A stretch of 20,958 bases of DNA from Coraliomargarita sp. CAG:312 (lineage in GTDB: Bacteria; Verrucomicrobiota; Verrucomicrobiia; Opitutales; Intestinicryptomonadaceae), in assembly GCA_000438015.1 (NCBI GenBank), contig FR901550.1, positions 16,066-37,023 of the forward strand, read 5' to 3'. This document shows, in pieces, positions 7,646-15,126 of the stretch. Positions within the stretch are counted from its first letter, which is position 1. Every line of letters starts with the position of its first letter. The notes beneath the pieces were generated by a model. It was not told the origin of the DNA and did not search any database. It saw only the letters and a program-made list of their open reading frames with translations. Made by a program: the position numbers and the translations under genes.

Positions 7646-9127
7646 TTATTTAGGATTGGCGTTATCGCCGATTTGATTTTTATAATAGGGCGACAGATTG
7701 TCCAAGTCTTCAAGCCCCATTATCGGAGAACGCATTATAGTATCTTCTTGGGTTTGGGGGTACATGTAATACGTTATGCCGATTGCGCGCTTTAGAAGCT
7801 TGTAAAATCTGTTTTGCAGCGTATCGATATTCTGCATAACGCGCATATCCTGAATGCCTATCATCGCGTGGGAGGCGTCGTAATATTGCGCAAATACAAA
7901 GTTTAAATTTGCGCTTTCCATATATAGGCTGCCGTCTACGATGCCTATGTATACAGTGTTTACCTTTACTCTGGGATTGCCGAATGTGTTGCGAACAAGA
8001 TCGTCGTAAAATCTTTCCGATATGTATTTAGAACGCCTGTAGTTAAAGCAGTTTTCGGGAAGTTTCGCAGGAGGAAGAACGGATATTACTATTCCAAGCT
8101 CGTTGCTTAAATATGCGGATACGTCTTCAATCATAACCATGTTTACATCTCCAAAAGGCTGAATGATAACATCCGCGGGTTTGTCGATATTTTCGCTCTT
8201 TACAGTTTGAATTTGTTCAAATTGTGCCGCGATATCTCTTGCCACCGTATATGTAAACATTCCGAATCCGATAATAAGCGCGTACACAACTAAAAGGAGC
8301 AATGTGTGGAATGCGGTTGCTGGCTTCTTTTCTGATTCGGCTATAGTTGCCGCGAGAATCGAAGGATTTTTTGTTTGCGCGGCGCTAAATCCGACATCAA
8401 GCATCGCCGCCTGCAAAGTCCGGATTTTAGAGCCGTCGAGCGGGCGGAATGAAATTCCAGCCTTGCGGAGCTTTTGGGCGCAGGCTGAGATTTTCAAAGA
8501 GAACATTTGGGTCGCAAAAATAAAAACCCCGGCAATAGCCGCAATTTTCCAGTTAACAACCGCGCATATCAATACGATAAATGCCGCGCCCGATACCGCA
8601 AACATCGTTTTGTTGCGCGTAACGAGTTCCCTCGCCACAATTCCCCCGTCCAAAGGCATTGCCGGAAACAAATTTAAAAGATTTATGAAACTGGCAATTA
8701 GCGCGTAATAAACAAAGATTATGGGAGCGGCCTCGTTTACAGCCGTCGCCGAAAAAAAGAATATGAGCGACGCGAAAGCCGATAATAACCCGAGGATAGG
8801 CCCGGAAAGCGCGCAAAAAACCCTGTTGGCGGATGAGATTTTTGCGTCTCTTGCCATCGTAACGCCGCCCACAAACGGCAGCATCATCACCGACACATTT
8901 CTGCACCCGCATATTTTAAACGCCGCAAAGTGCCCAATTTCGTGGGCGAGGATTGTTATGAATATAATTAGCGCAAATACAGCATCCCAAAAAATCGAAC
9001 CCAATATTATAAATAACGCGCAACTTAAAACAAACACCAGCCAGCTAATAAGACGACGGCTTCTATTTTGTTGAGGAATGTTTTCTAAAATGCGCGATGT
9101 TTCTTCAAAAAGGTATTTTTCTTCCAT
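7646..9127 (-). CDS. M50 (site-2 type) membrane metalloprotease fused to an archaemetzincin-like domain
   Basis: The 493-residue protein is an integral membrane protein. Hydrophobic segments lie near residues 27-60, 104-126, 133-158, 178-208 and 272-295. The M50 zinc site is intact: HEIGH (62-66) in the second segment and NLFPAMPLDGG (152-162), with Asp160 the expected third ligand. Such enzymes cleave substrates within the membrane. Residues about 310-493 do not belong to M50. They read like an archaemetzincin (M54): VIIQPFGDVN, then RRSKYISERFYDDLV, then YIGIVDGSLY with NFVFAQYY, then IGIQDMRV. Where M54 enzymes carry HExxHxxGxxH, this protein reads KRAIGITYYMY, so the second site should be inactive. 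It lies 18 nt after the 9146-9853 gene on the same strand. There is no obvious Shine-Dalgarno sequence. Substrate unknown. Confidence 0.8.
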   Translation of the reverse strand: MEEKYLFEETSRILENIPQQNRSRRLISWLVFVLSCALFIILGSIFWDAVFALIIFITILAHEIGHFAAFKICGCRNVSVMMLPFVGGVTMARDAKISSANRVFCALSGPILGLLSAFASLIFFFSATAVNEAAPIIFVYYALIASFINLLNLFPAMPLDGGIVARELVTRNKTMFAVSGAAFIVLICAVVNWKIAAIAGVFIFATQMFSLKISACAQKLRKAGISFRPLDGSKIRTLQAAMLDVGFSAAQTKNPSILAATIAESEKKPATAFHTLLLLVVYALIIGFGMFTYTVARDIAAQFEQIQTVKSENIDKPADVIIQPFGDVNMVMIEDVSAYLSNELGIVISVLPPAKLPENCFNYRRSKYISERFYDDLVRNTFGNPRVKVNTVYIGIVDGSLYMESANLNFVFAQYYDASHAMIGIQDMRVMQNIDTLQNRFYKLLKRAIGITYYMYPQTQEDTIMRSPIMGLEDLDNLSPYYKNQIGDNANPK

Positions 9128-9145
9128 TTATGCAAGGAAAACACA

Positions 9146-9853
9146 TTAAAATCTAAGCACGAAAGCGTCGCTTATGAGTTCGTTTATTTCTTTTTCTGTA
9201 AGCCATATGGGTTCGGGAGCCGGGCCTATTACAAGATATTCTTTCGTTGCCTTATTGTATCCGCATATTATTGAATCTATATATGTGCTGGTTTTTTCTT
9301 TGAAGTTTTTCTTTTCAAGCTTTCGCATTTGCTTGTTCCAGTCTGCAGCGTTTGAGGCTTGAGCGCGAAGTTTTGTGCGGTCGGTAAAGTCCGTCTTGTA
9401 GAACTTGTTTACCGCCAGCCAGCAGAACACCGGTATGCCGTCGTCTAGCCTGGACGAAACATTTGTTCCGCTTATTTTTATTTCCTGCAAATTCATATTG
9501 CTGCGACCCAAATATTTGTTAGCTCCGGTTATTATGTCGGCAAGGAGCGTTCCTCCGCCCTTGCTCCTGCGCTTGCCAGCGGCAGTTGCTATATTTTTCG
9601 AAAGTGCATCCAGATCTGATTTGTCGTCTATATATATAATATATGCCGCAAACCTCGGCGAAACTCCCCTTCCGGCCGGCGGCGTTTTCCCGACTGGAAT
9701 ATTGTTTATTACGACATCGTTTAGAGTTTGGTCAACGGAAACATTGGACTTGAATTTTTCTTTCAATTGCTTTTTTGCCTCCGCGGGGGTGGTTGCTGCA
9801 AATAGGTATCCGCAAGCGATAATGGTGAAAAAAATGTAAAATAGCCTCTTCAT
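9146..9853 (-). CDS. Exported protein resembling an inactive C39-like (papain-fold) peptidase
   Basis: The protein has 235 residues from the ATG at 9853; an upstream TTG at 9886 gives no benefit, and AAAGGCGAG sits ahead of the ATG. The N-terminus (MKRLFYIFFTIIACGYLFA) is a signal peptide; Cys14 could also be a lipobox. The rest follows the layout of secreted C39-like family proteins of this group. A GRGVSPRFAA segment (61-70) lies where the catalytic Gly-x-Cys-x-x-Ala helix would be, with Ser65 replacing Cys. SDLDALSKNIATAAG is followed by a Gly-rich turn, then LDDGIPVFCWLAV (137-148). SIICGYNKATKEYLVIGPAPEPIWLTEKE comes at the end, with no His before the IICGYN strand. It is therefore probably a binding protein rather than a protease. 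The family assignment is by eye and uncertain. It is the first gene of a two-gene unit with the M50 protein. Confidence 0.55.
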   Translation of the reverse strand: MKRLFYIFFTIIACGYLFAATTPAEAKKQLKEKFKSNVSVDQTLNDVVINNIPVGKTPPAGRGVSPRFAAYIIYIDDKSDLDALSKNIATAAGKRRSKGGGTLLADIITGANKYLGRSNMNLQEIKISGTNVSSRLDDGIPVFCWLAVNKFYKTDFTDRTKLRAQASNAADWNKQMRKLEKKNFKEKTSTYIDSIICGYNKATKEYLVIGPAPEPIWLTEKEINELISDAFVLRF

Positions 9854-9899
9854 AATACTCGCCTTTCTTTTGCTATCTTGCGGCATATTTTTATTTGAG

Positions 9900-9923
9900 G
9901 CAAGCTAAAACGTTTTGTCTTGC
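9900..9923. promoter_or_regulatory. 24-bp near-perfect palindrome, LacI/GalR-like operator candidate
   Basis: Outer arms GCAAG (9900-9904) and CTTGC (9919-9923) flank the core AAAACGTTTT (9907-9916). Only the two pairs between arm and core do not match. A central CpG inside an A/T-rich dyad is typical of LacI/GalR-family operators. It lies in the short divergent region, 32 bp before the DUF1080 start and 46 bp before the 9853 start. It overlaps a possible plus-strand -35 (TTGTCT, 9915-9920; -10 TTTAAA, 9938-9943). Confidence 0.5.
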
Positions 9924-9955
9924 AATGCCGCGGGTTTTTTAAAAAAACAAAACTT

Positions 9956-10756
9956 ATGAAGTTTGCATTAAATTTATTGGCGATGCCTCTGTGCGTTTTT
10001 TTATTTGCGTCGTGTTCGGTTTTCGAATCCGGATCAAATAAAACGGTAAAACTGTTTAACGGCGAAAATTTGGACGGATGGTATACATATATAAAAGGGC
10101 GCGGAAAAAATTCCGACCCTAAAAAGGTTTTTACCGTGTCTGACGGGATGGTTAGGATTTCTGGCGAGGAGTTCGGATGCATAACAACGGAAAACGAGTA
10201 TGAAAACTACAAGATTTCGCTCGAGTATAAATGGGGGGACAAAACCTACGGGAACCGCGAGTTTAAAGCTCGCGACAGCGGGCTGCTAATTCACTCTGTT
10301 GGAGAGGACGGCTCTTTCGGCGGAGTATGGATGGAATCTATCGAATGCAATATCGTCGAGGGTGGAACCGGAGACTTTTGGGTTGTTTGCCAACGCCCGG
10401 ACCGCTACTTCATAACGGTTCCGTGCGCAGAAAAGCGGCATCCGGACGGACGTTTGATTTTTGAAAATGGCGGCGCGGAGCAGACTATTTCCATAAAGTC
10501 CGTCAGCCGCTTGATGCGCGATCCAAACTGGGTTGACGTAAAAGGCTTTAGGGGCGCGAACGACGACGTAGAAAATCCTGTCGGCGAATGGAACAAAGTC
10601 GAATGCATTGCCAAAGGCGGGCGCATAGAAGTATATGTTAACGGAAGGCTTGTTAATATAGCTTCGAACTCTTCTCTCACAAAAGGCAAAATTCAGTTGC
10701 AGTCGGAGGGTGCGGAAATTTTTTACCGCAACATATATCTAACTAAATTGGACTGA
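9956..10756 (+). CDS. DUF1080 (3-keto-disaccharide hydrolase family) lipoprotein
   Basis: The 266-residue protein starts at the ATG at 9956; an in-frame TTG at 9920 falls in the operator region. A lipoprotein signal ends at FASC with Cys20 as the lipid anchor. The body is one PF06439 domain (a concanavalin-like jelly roll). It opens with KLFNGENLDGW (32-42), then FTVSDGMVRISG, the FKARDSGLLIHSVG segment with its conserved acidic and Ser/Gly residues, the WMESIECNIVEGGTGDFWVV strand, and the closing GKIQLQSEGAEIFYRNIYL. Characterised relatives cleave 3-keto-glycosides after oxidation of the sugar ring; others are uncharacterised. The neighbouring plus-strand operon encodes two exported FAD oxidoreductases, which makes an oxidation-cleavage pair plausible. 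Confidence 0.88.
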   Translation: MKFALNLLAMPLCVFLFASCSVFESGSNKTVKLFNGENLDGWYTYIKGRGKNSDPKKVFTVSDGMVRISGEEFGCITTENEYENYKISLEYKWGDKTYGNREFKARDSGLLIHSVGEDGSFGGVWMESIECNIVEGGTGDFWVVCQRPDRYFITVPCAEKRHPDGRLIFENGGAEQTISIKSVSRLMRDPNWVDVKGFRGANDDVENPVGEWNKVECIAKGGRIEVYVNGRLVNIASNSSLTKGKIQLQSEGAEIFYRNIYLTKLD

Positions 10757-10760
10757 TTTT

Positions 10761-10801
10761 TTTGCGCGCCGCGTTGCGTTGCGCAAATGCAGGGATTTTT
10801 T
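10761..10801 (+). terminator. Possible terminator after the DUF1080 gene
   Basis: TTTGCGC (10761-10767) and GCGCAAA (10781-10787) form a 7-bp stem with a 13-nt loop. A T-run follows only after an 8-nt gap (10796-10801), so efficiency is doubtful. Confidence 0.3.
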
Positions 10802-10882
10802 CATTCGGAAAATAAAGCGCGCGCCCGCATTTAAAACGCCGTATTTTCATTTTTTATAAAACTATTTTAGCTTTTGTTTCCC

Positions 10883-11033
10883 TTCGCGTTCGGCGCGGAT
10901 ATTGGTCGATGCGGAATCTCATGCATGAGTAGCAATTCATGGCGTGCAAAGAGCTTTTGCATTCACTGTTGCAGGGGGAGTTTGGGCGTCTATGCCCGCT
11001 AATGTGAGAATATTGCTGCATTATTGCGCCGAA
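10883..11033 (+). ncRNA. Candidate structured RNA (leader or small RNA), family not recognised
   Basis: The ends pair perfectly: TTCGGCGC (10889-10896) with GCGCCGAA (11026-11033). Inside, GATGCGG (10908-10914) can pair with CTGCATT (11016-11022), and TCTCATG (10917-10923) with TGTGAGA (11003-11009), both with wobbles. The interior holds two hairpins. One has GCAA/TTGC (10932-10935 with 10969-10972) capped by TGCAAA/TTTGCA (10945-10961). The other is GGGCG/TGCCC (10984-10997). The first strand of the closing stem can instead form a local hairpin, TTCGCG-TTCGG-CGCGGA (10883-10899), an alternative state. An intrinsic terminator follows 8 nt later and an operon start 90 nt later. A TATAAA at 10855-10860 could be its -10 box. 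It does not match the riboswitch, SRP, RNase P, tmRNA or 6S signatures I know. No ORF is present. Confidence 0.45.
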
Positions 11034-11041
11034 ATGTCAGG

Positions 11042-11068
11042 AGCTGTTTCCGCACGAACGGCTTTTTT
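11042..11068 (+). terminator. Intrinsic terminator 55 nt before the beta-helix gene
   Basis: AGCTGTT (11042-11048), loop TCCGCACG, AACGGCT (11057-11063) with one U-G wobble, then a T-run (11063-11068) continuing ATTTT. It ends a transcript that does not include the gene at 11124. It could close the DUF1080 mRNA, an independent small RNA, or act as a conditional terminator in the leader of the downstream operon. Confidence 0.8.
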
Positions 11069-11123
11069 ATTTTGCGGATTGATTTTGCTTTAAGACTTTA
11101 ATGCGCACGGATAGTTTTTTTAT

Positions 11124-13439
11124 ATGAAGTTTATTATATTTGCGCTTGTTTGGTTTGCGGCGGTAAATTCCGCATTCTCGGAGAATTCTGCGGTGTGCGA
11201 CGGCCTTAAATCCGCCGGTGTTTCGATAAACGAGGAAGTTGCCGCTTTTGAAGGGAACGATTTGCAAGTCGATACCACAAAAGCGCAGCGTTCGTGGACG
11301 CGGGCTGTGTCAACCCATAGGGGCATTTTAAAACCGGGGAAGTTTTATACTCTTTTCGTGGAATTAAAACAGCCTGAAGTCGACGGGCAAAAGGCTTTGT
11401 TCAATATAATAGTGCGCGATTGCGTATCTATGGATCCCAAAACCGACTTGCTCCACCGAGGGATAATCGCCACCAAAAACTACGTGGGATATAAATTCCA
11501 GTTTTCAATTCCTGAAGGCTTGGAAAACCATTCTTTGCAGATCCACTTGCCGAGGAACTTTCGCGGGACTATAGGTTCATTCAAGCTTGTTGAAGGATAC
11601 GGGGAGGATTTTATAGCCGCAGAAAAAAAAGCTCCTGCTTATGAAGGCCCTTTGCCAAACGCCCCAAGCGGAGCGGAGGAATTCGACGTCCTTTTGCCCG
11701 AAAGCGGCGGTTTGGTTGTGGACGCAGCGGATTTCGGGCTTTCGGAAAATTCCGAGAATGTGGCTGAAATTCTCAATGCGGCGATAGAGCATTGCAAAAA
11801 AGTCGGAGCGCGCAAGCTTTCGGTCCCCAAAGGAACATATTATGTAAAGGATTTGGCGAGCATAAACTTTTTTGGACTGAAAAATTTCGAATTTGACGGA
11901 AATGGATCCACGTTCGTATTTTTTAAGCAAAAGCCTTTTGTAAACTTTGACGTAAAAAATTGCGAGCGCGTGAAGCTTTGCAATTTTAACTTCGATTGGG
12001 ATTGGGAAAGAGATCCTCTCGGAAGCCTGCTTAAAGTCGTTGGCACCGGACGCGAGGACGGCGGAAAGGAATATGTTGATTTCGAATTTTACCAGTACAA
12101 AGAGTTCCCCCGCAAAGACGTGCGCATAGCGGTGGTGTCGAGCTATGACCCCAAGACTAAATCCGTCGGGGTTGAGGGCGGATTCGACAGGCAGTTCGAG
12201 TTTTTTAAGGGAAAGAACAAGCCGGAAACCAAATGGTTAACCCCCAATACTCTGCGTGTATTTTCCCCAAATCTTTTTGCCTTCAAAGAGGGAATGCTGT
12301 TTAGGGCGCACCATTATTACTACGACATGGTTGGGATTAGAATGCGCTCAAACGAGCATCTAACGCTTCAAAACATAAACATATTTTCATGTGTAGGGCA
12401 CGGCCTAGCCGTTTCAGGAACGCAAAAATATTGGCAGTTCGTAAACGTCAATATCCGCCCACCGAAAGGGAAAAAGCGCCGCGTTATAACCTGTACCGCC
12501 GACCATTGCCATATAAGTTCGTCTTGCGGTTTCTTTAAAATGGTTGATTGCGAATTTACGCGGGGCGGAGACGATTGCCTAAATATTCACGACGGCGCGG
12601 GATTCGCCCTTAAAACCGGCGCCCGGACTTTGAAAGCTTTAAACATGGCGTATATTCACGACTACGCAAAAGGCGACGAAATAGAATTGAGACACGGGGA
12701 CTACAGCCCAACCGGAGTCACCGCAAAGATTGTCGGCGTTAAATTGTTGGACAAGGCTAAGCGCGAATACGAATTTGTATTTGACCGCGATTTACCGGAG
12801 CCTGCCCAAGAGGGCTTCATAATGTTTAACAGGCGTTTCGACAGCCGCAACATTATATTGCGCGGTTGCTATTTTCACCATTGCAAAGCGCGCGGGATGC
12901 TTTTATTAGGGCGCGATATTTTAGTTGAGAACTGCCGTTTTGTTGCAACCGGAAAAGGCGCTATGAACATAGAATCCGGGTATACTTTCAATCTTTGGAG
13001 CGAAGGGTACGGCGCATACAACATAATTGTGCGCGGTTGCCTTTTCGACGCGGTAAACCCGCGAGGAATGCAGCACGACGGAAAACCTCACGACATCTAT
13101 ATTGGCGTATATATGATGACCGACCCTTCGTACATGCGCACTGATTATCCGCTATTCCATGATATTCTCATAGAGAACAACACATTTAAAAATACCTACG
13201 GTTTGGCGGCTTTTATAAGTTCGGCGAAAAACGTCGTGGTTAAAAACAATACTTTTGAAAATACATTGCCTCGCGAAAAACCGCTGTACTGCCGCTCGGC
13301 TTTCTGGGTGGCGCATGCGAGCGATATATTTATTGTAAACAATGTTTTTAAACCAAACGGGTTGGCTCCCAACGCCGGCGTATTTTTTGATTCAGAAAGC
13401 GTTAAAAATTTGACCTTTAAGGGAAATTCCATTGAATAG
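11124..13439 (+). CDS. Secreted right-handed beta-helix carbohydrate-active enzyme (GH110-like)
   Basis: The 771-residue protein has a signal peptide (MKFIIFALVWFAAVNSAFS). Residues about 25-180 look like an accessory beta-sandwich. From about 200 a pectate-lyase-type beta-helix begins (ILNAAIEHCKKVGARKLSVPKGTYYV, then FEFDGNGSTFVFF). Helix repeats run to the end with Asn-rich turns (ILIENNTFKNT, VVVKNNTFENT). Asp483-Asp484, Asn487 and His489 in GGDDCLNIHD, and the later CKARGMLLLGRDILVENCRF segment, resemble alpha-1,3-galactosidases of family GH110. That assignment is a judgement by eye; a polysaccharide lyase or another helix hydrolase is possible. It heads a compact plus-strand operon (9-nt gap to the next gene). 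There is no Shine-Dalgarno sequence before the ATG. Confidence 0.75.
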   Translation: MKFIIFALVWFAAVNSAFSENSAVCDGLKSAGVSINEEVAAFEGNDLQVDTTKAQRSWTRAVSTHRGILKPGKFYTLFVELKQPEVDGQKALFNIIVRDCVSMDPKTDLLHRGIIATKNYVGYKFQFSIPEGLENHSLQIHLPRNFRGTIGSFKLVEGYGEDFIAAEKKAPAYEGPLPNAPSGAEEFDVLLPESGGLVVDAADFGLSENSENVAEILNAAIEHCKKVGARKLSVPKGTYYVKDLASINFFGLKNFEFDGNGSTFVFFKQKPFVNFDVKNCERVKLCNFNFDWDWERDPLGSLLKVVGTGREDGGKEYVDFEFYQYKEFPRKDVRIAVVSSYDPKTKSVGVEGGFDRQFEFFKGKNKPETKWLTPNTLRVFSPNLFAFKEGMLFRAHHYYYDMVGIRMRSNEHLTLQNINIFSCVGHGLAVSGTQKYWQFVNVNIRPPKGKKRRVITCTADHCHISSSCGFFKMVDCEFTRGGDDCLNIHDGAGFALKTGARTLKALNMAYIHDYAKGDEIELRHGDYSPTGVTAKIVGVKLLDKAKREYEFVFDRDLPEPAQEGFIMFNRRFDSRNIILRGCYFHHCKARGMLLLGRDILVENCRFVATGKGAMNIESGYTFNLWSEGYGAYNIIVRGCLFDAVNPRGMQHDGKPHDIYIGVYMMTDPSYMRTDYPLFHDILIENNTFKNTYGLAAFISSAKNVVVKNNTFENTLPREKPLYCRSAFWVAHASDIFIVNNVFKPNGLAPNAGVFFDSESVKNLTFKGNSIE

Positions 13440-13448
13440 CCCATATCT

Positions 13449-15122
13449 ATGAACATTTTCAGGTTTTCAAAGTTTTTGACGGCTTCTGTATTGTCGCTAT
13501 TGGTTAATTCCGCTATTGCGGATAATCCTCAGAAGGTTTATGAGGCCGACATAATCGTTTACGGAGGCACGTCCGCAGCCGCAACAGCCGCTATTCAGGC
13601 AAAATTGGAGGGCAAAAGCGTCATAGTGGTATCCCCCGATATGCAGTTGGGAGCTATGACAAGCTCCGGATTGGGGTTTACTGATTCCGGCAAGGCTTCG
13701 ACCATCGGGGGGCTTTCGAGGGAATTTTACCACAGAGTTTGGAAAGCCTACCAGGATCCTAATGCTTGGAATTGGCAGCCGCGCGAACAGTGGAAAGGCT
13801 CTGGGCAGGGGACAAAAGCCATAAACGACAAGACAAAGACAATGTGGGTCTTTGAACCAAAAGTCGCCGAAAAAATATATAATTGTTGGCTTGCTGAAAA
13901 AGGCGTAGTTGTCCACAGGGGAGAAAGGCTGTTAAGGGACGGAAGCGGCGTCGATAAATCGGACGGCAAAATTGTTTCCATAAAGACATTGAGCGGCAAA
14001 GTATATTGCGGAAAGATGTTCATAGACTGCACGTTTGAGGGCGATTTGATGGCGGAGGCCGGTTGCGACTACCATGTCGGGCGCGAGGCTAATTCGGTTT
14101 ACGGCGAGGACTACAACGGATTTAGGGCAACAAACAAGCACAATTACCATTTCTTCAAGTCTAATGTTGACCCGTATAAGGTAGAAGGCGATCCTTCAAG
14201 CGGGCTTTTAAAATATATTTCCGGCGAGCGTCCGCTGCGGAACGGAGAAGGAGACAAAAAAGTCCAGGCGTATTGCTTTAGGATGTGCCTGACGGATAAT
14301 CCGGACAATATGATTCCAATTCAGAAGCCCGAAAACTACAATCCATCCGATTACGACCTTTGCGAGCGCTACTACCGCGTCGAAAAATATCCGGCCCAGA
14401 TGATAGTGTCTTCCATGCCAAACAAGAAGACCGACTGCAATAACAAGAACGCTTTTAGCACCGACTTCATCGGTATGAACTACGCCTATCCCGAGGCTTC
14501 CTATCAGGAGCGCGAAAAAATAATAGAAGCGCATAAAAATTACCAGTTGGGCTTTTTGTACTTTCTGCAAAACGACGAAAGGCTTCCCAATTGGTTGCGC
14601 TCAAAATGGCGTAAATTCGGCTTGGCAAAAGACGAGTTTGAAGCTACCGGAGGCTGGCCGTTCAATCTTTATATTCGCGAAGCCCGCAGAATGGTTGGCG
14701 AATACGTTATGACGCAGGCGGATTGCCAGCGCAAGCGCGCCACTCCGGATTCGGTCGGCATGGGGTCGTACACTTTGGATTCGCACAATACTTCCAGATA
14801 CGTCACAAAGGAAGGCTTTGTGCAAAATGAAGGCGATGTCGAGGTCGGTTTGAAAAAGCCGTACATGATTGCCTACGGATCCATTGTTCCCAAGAAAAAG
14901 GATTGTGAGAATCTTCTCGTTCCGGTGGCGTGTTCTGCGTCGCATATAGCATACGGATCGATTAGAATGGAGCCTGTCTTTATGATACTAGGTCAGAGCG
15001 CGGCTACGGCGGCTTCTATTGCAATAGATTCAGATTCATGCGTTCAGGATGTGGATTACAAAAAACTATCCCGCAAACTCGTAGCCGACGGGCAAATTTT
15101 AAGCGATAGCCATAGGAAATAG
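13449..15122 (+). CDS. Exported FAD-dependent oxidoreductase (PF12831 type), paralogue 1
   Basis: The 557-residue protein begins with a Sec signal peptide (cleavage likely after NSAIA). An FAD-binding Rossmann strand-turn-helix follows: ADIIVYGGTSAAATAAIQA (33-51), a GGTSAA variant of the dinucleotide fold typical of this family. Next come LGAMTSSGLGFTDSG and IGGLSREFY, both family hallmarks. The C-terminal LVPVACSASHIAYGSIRMEPVFMILGQSAATAA segment closes the flavin site. These proteins are common beside glycan-degrading enzymes in PVC and Bacteroidota genomes; their substrates are mostly unknown. The next gene, 4 nt downstream, is a close paralogue. Oxidation of a sugar or glycan fragment outside the cytoplasm is inferred from signal and context. 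Confidence 0.85.
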   Translation: MNIFRFSKFLTASVLSLLVNSAIADNPQKVYEADIIVYGGTSAAATAAIQAKLEGKSVIVVSPDMQLGAMTSSGLGFTDSGKASTIGGLSREFYHRVWKAYQDPNAWNWQPREQWKGSGQGTKAINDKTKTMWVFEPKVAEKIYNCWLAEKGVVVHRGERLLRDGSGVDKSDGKIVSIKTLSGKVYCGKMFIDCTFEGDLMAEAGCDYHVGREANSVYGEDYNGFRATNKHNYHFFKSNVDPYKVEGDPSSGLLKYISGERPLRNGEGDKKVQAYCFRMCLTDNPDNMIPIQKPENYNPSDYDLCERYYRVEKYPAQMIVSSMPNKKTDCNNKNAFSTDFIGMNYAYPEASYQEREKIIEAHKNYQLGFLYFLQNDERLPNWLRSKWRKFGLAKDEFEATGGWPFNLYIREARRMVGEYVMTQADCQRKRATPDSVGMGSYTLDSHNTSRYVTKEGFVQNEGDVEVGLKKPYMIAYGSIVPKKKDCENLLVPVACSASHIAYGSIRMEPVFMILGQSAATAASIAIDSDSCVQDVDYKKLSRKLVADGQILSDSHRK

Positions 15123-15126
15123 ATTT

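Noticed and set aside
10918..10961. CTCATGCATGAG palindrome and TGCAAA/TTTGCA dyad about 30 bp apart, read as paired operators
   Set aside because: Both fall inside the candidate structured RNA and are explained by its stems; kept as a weaker alternative.
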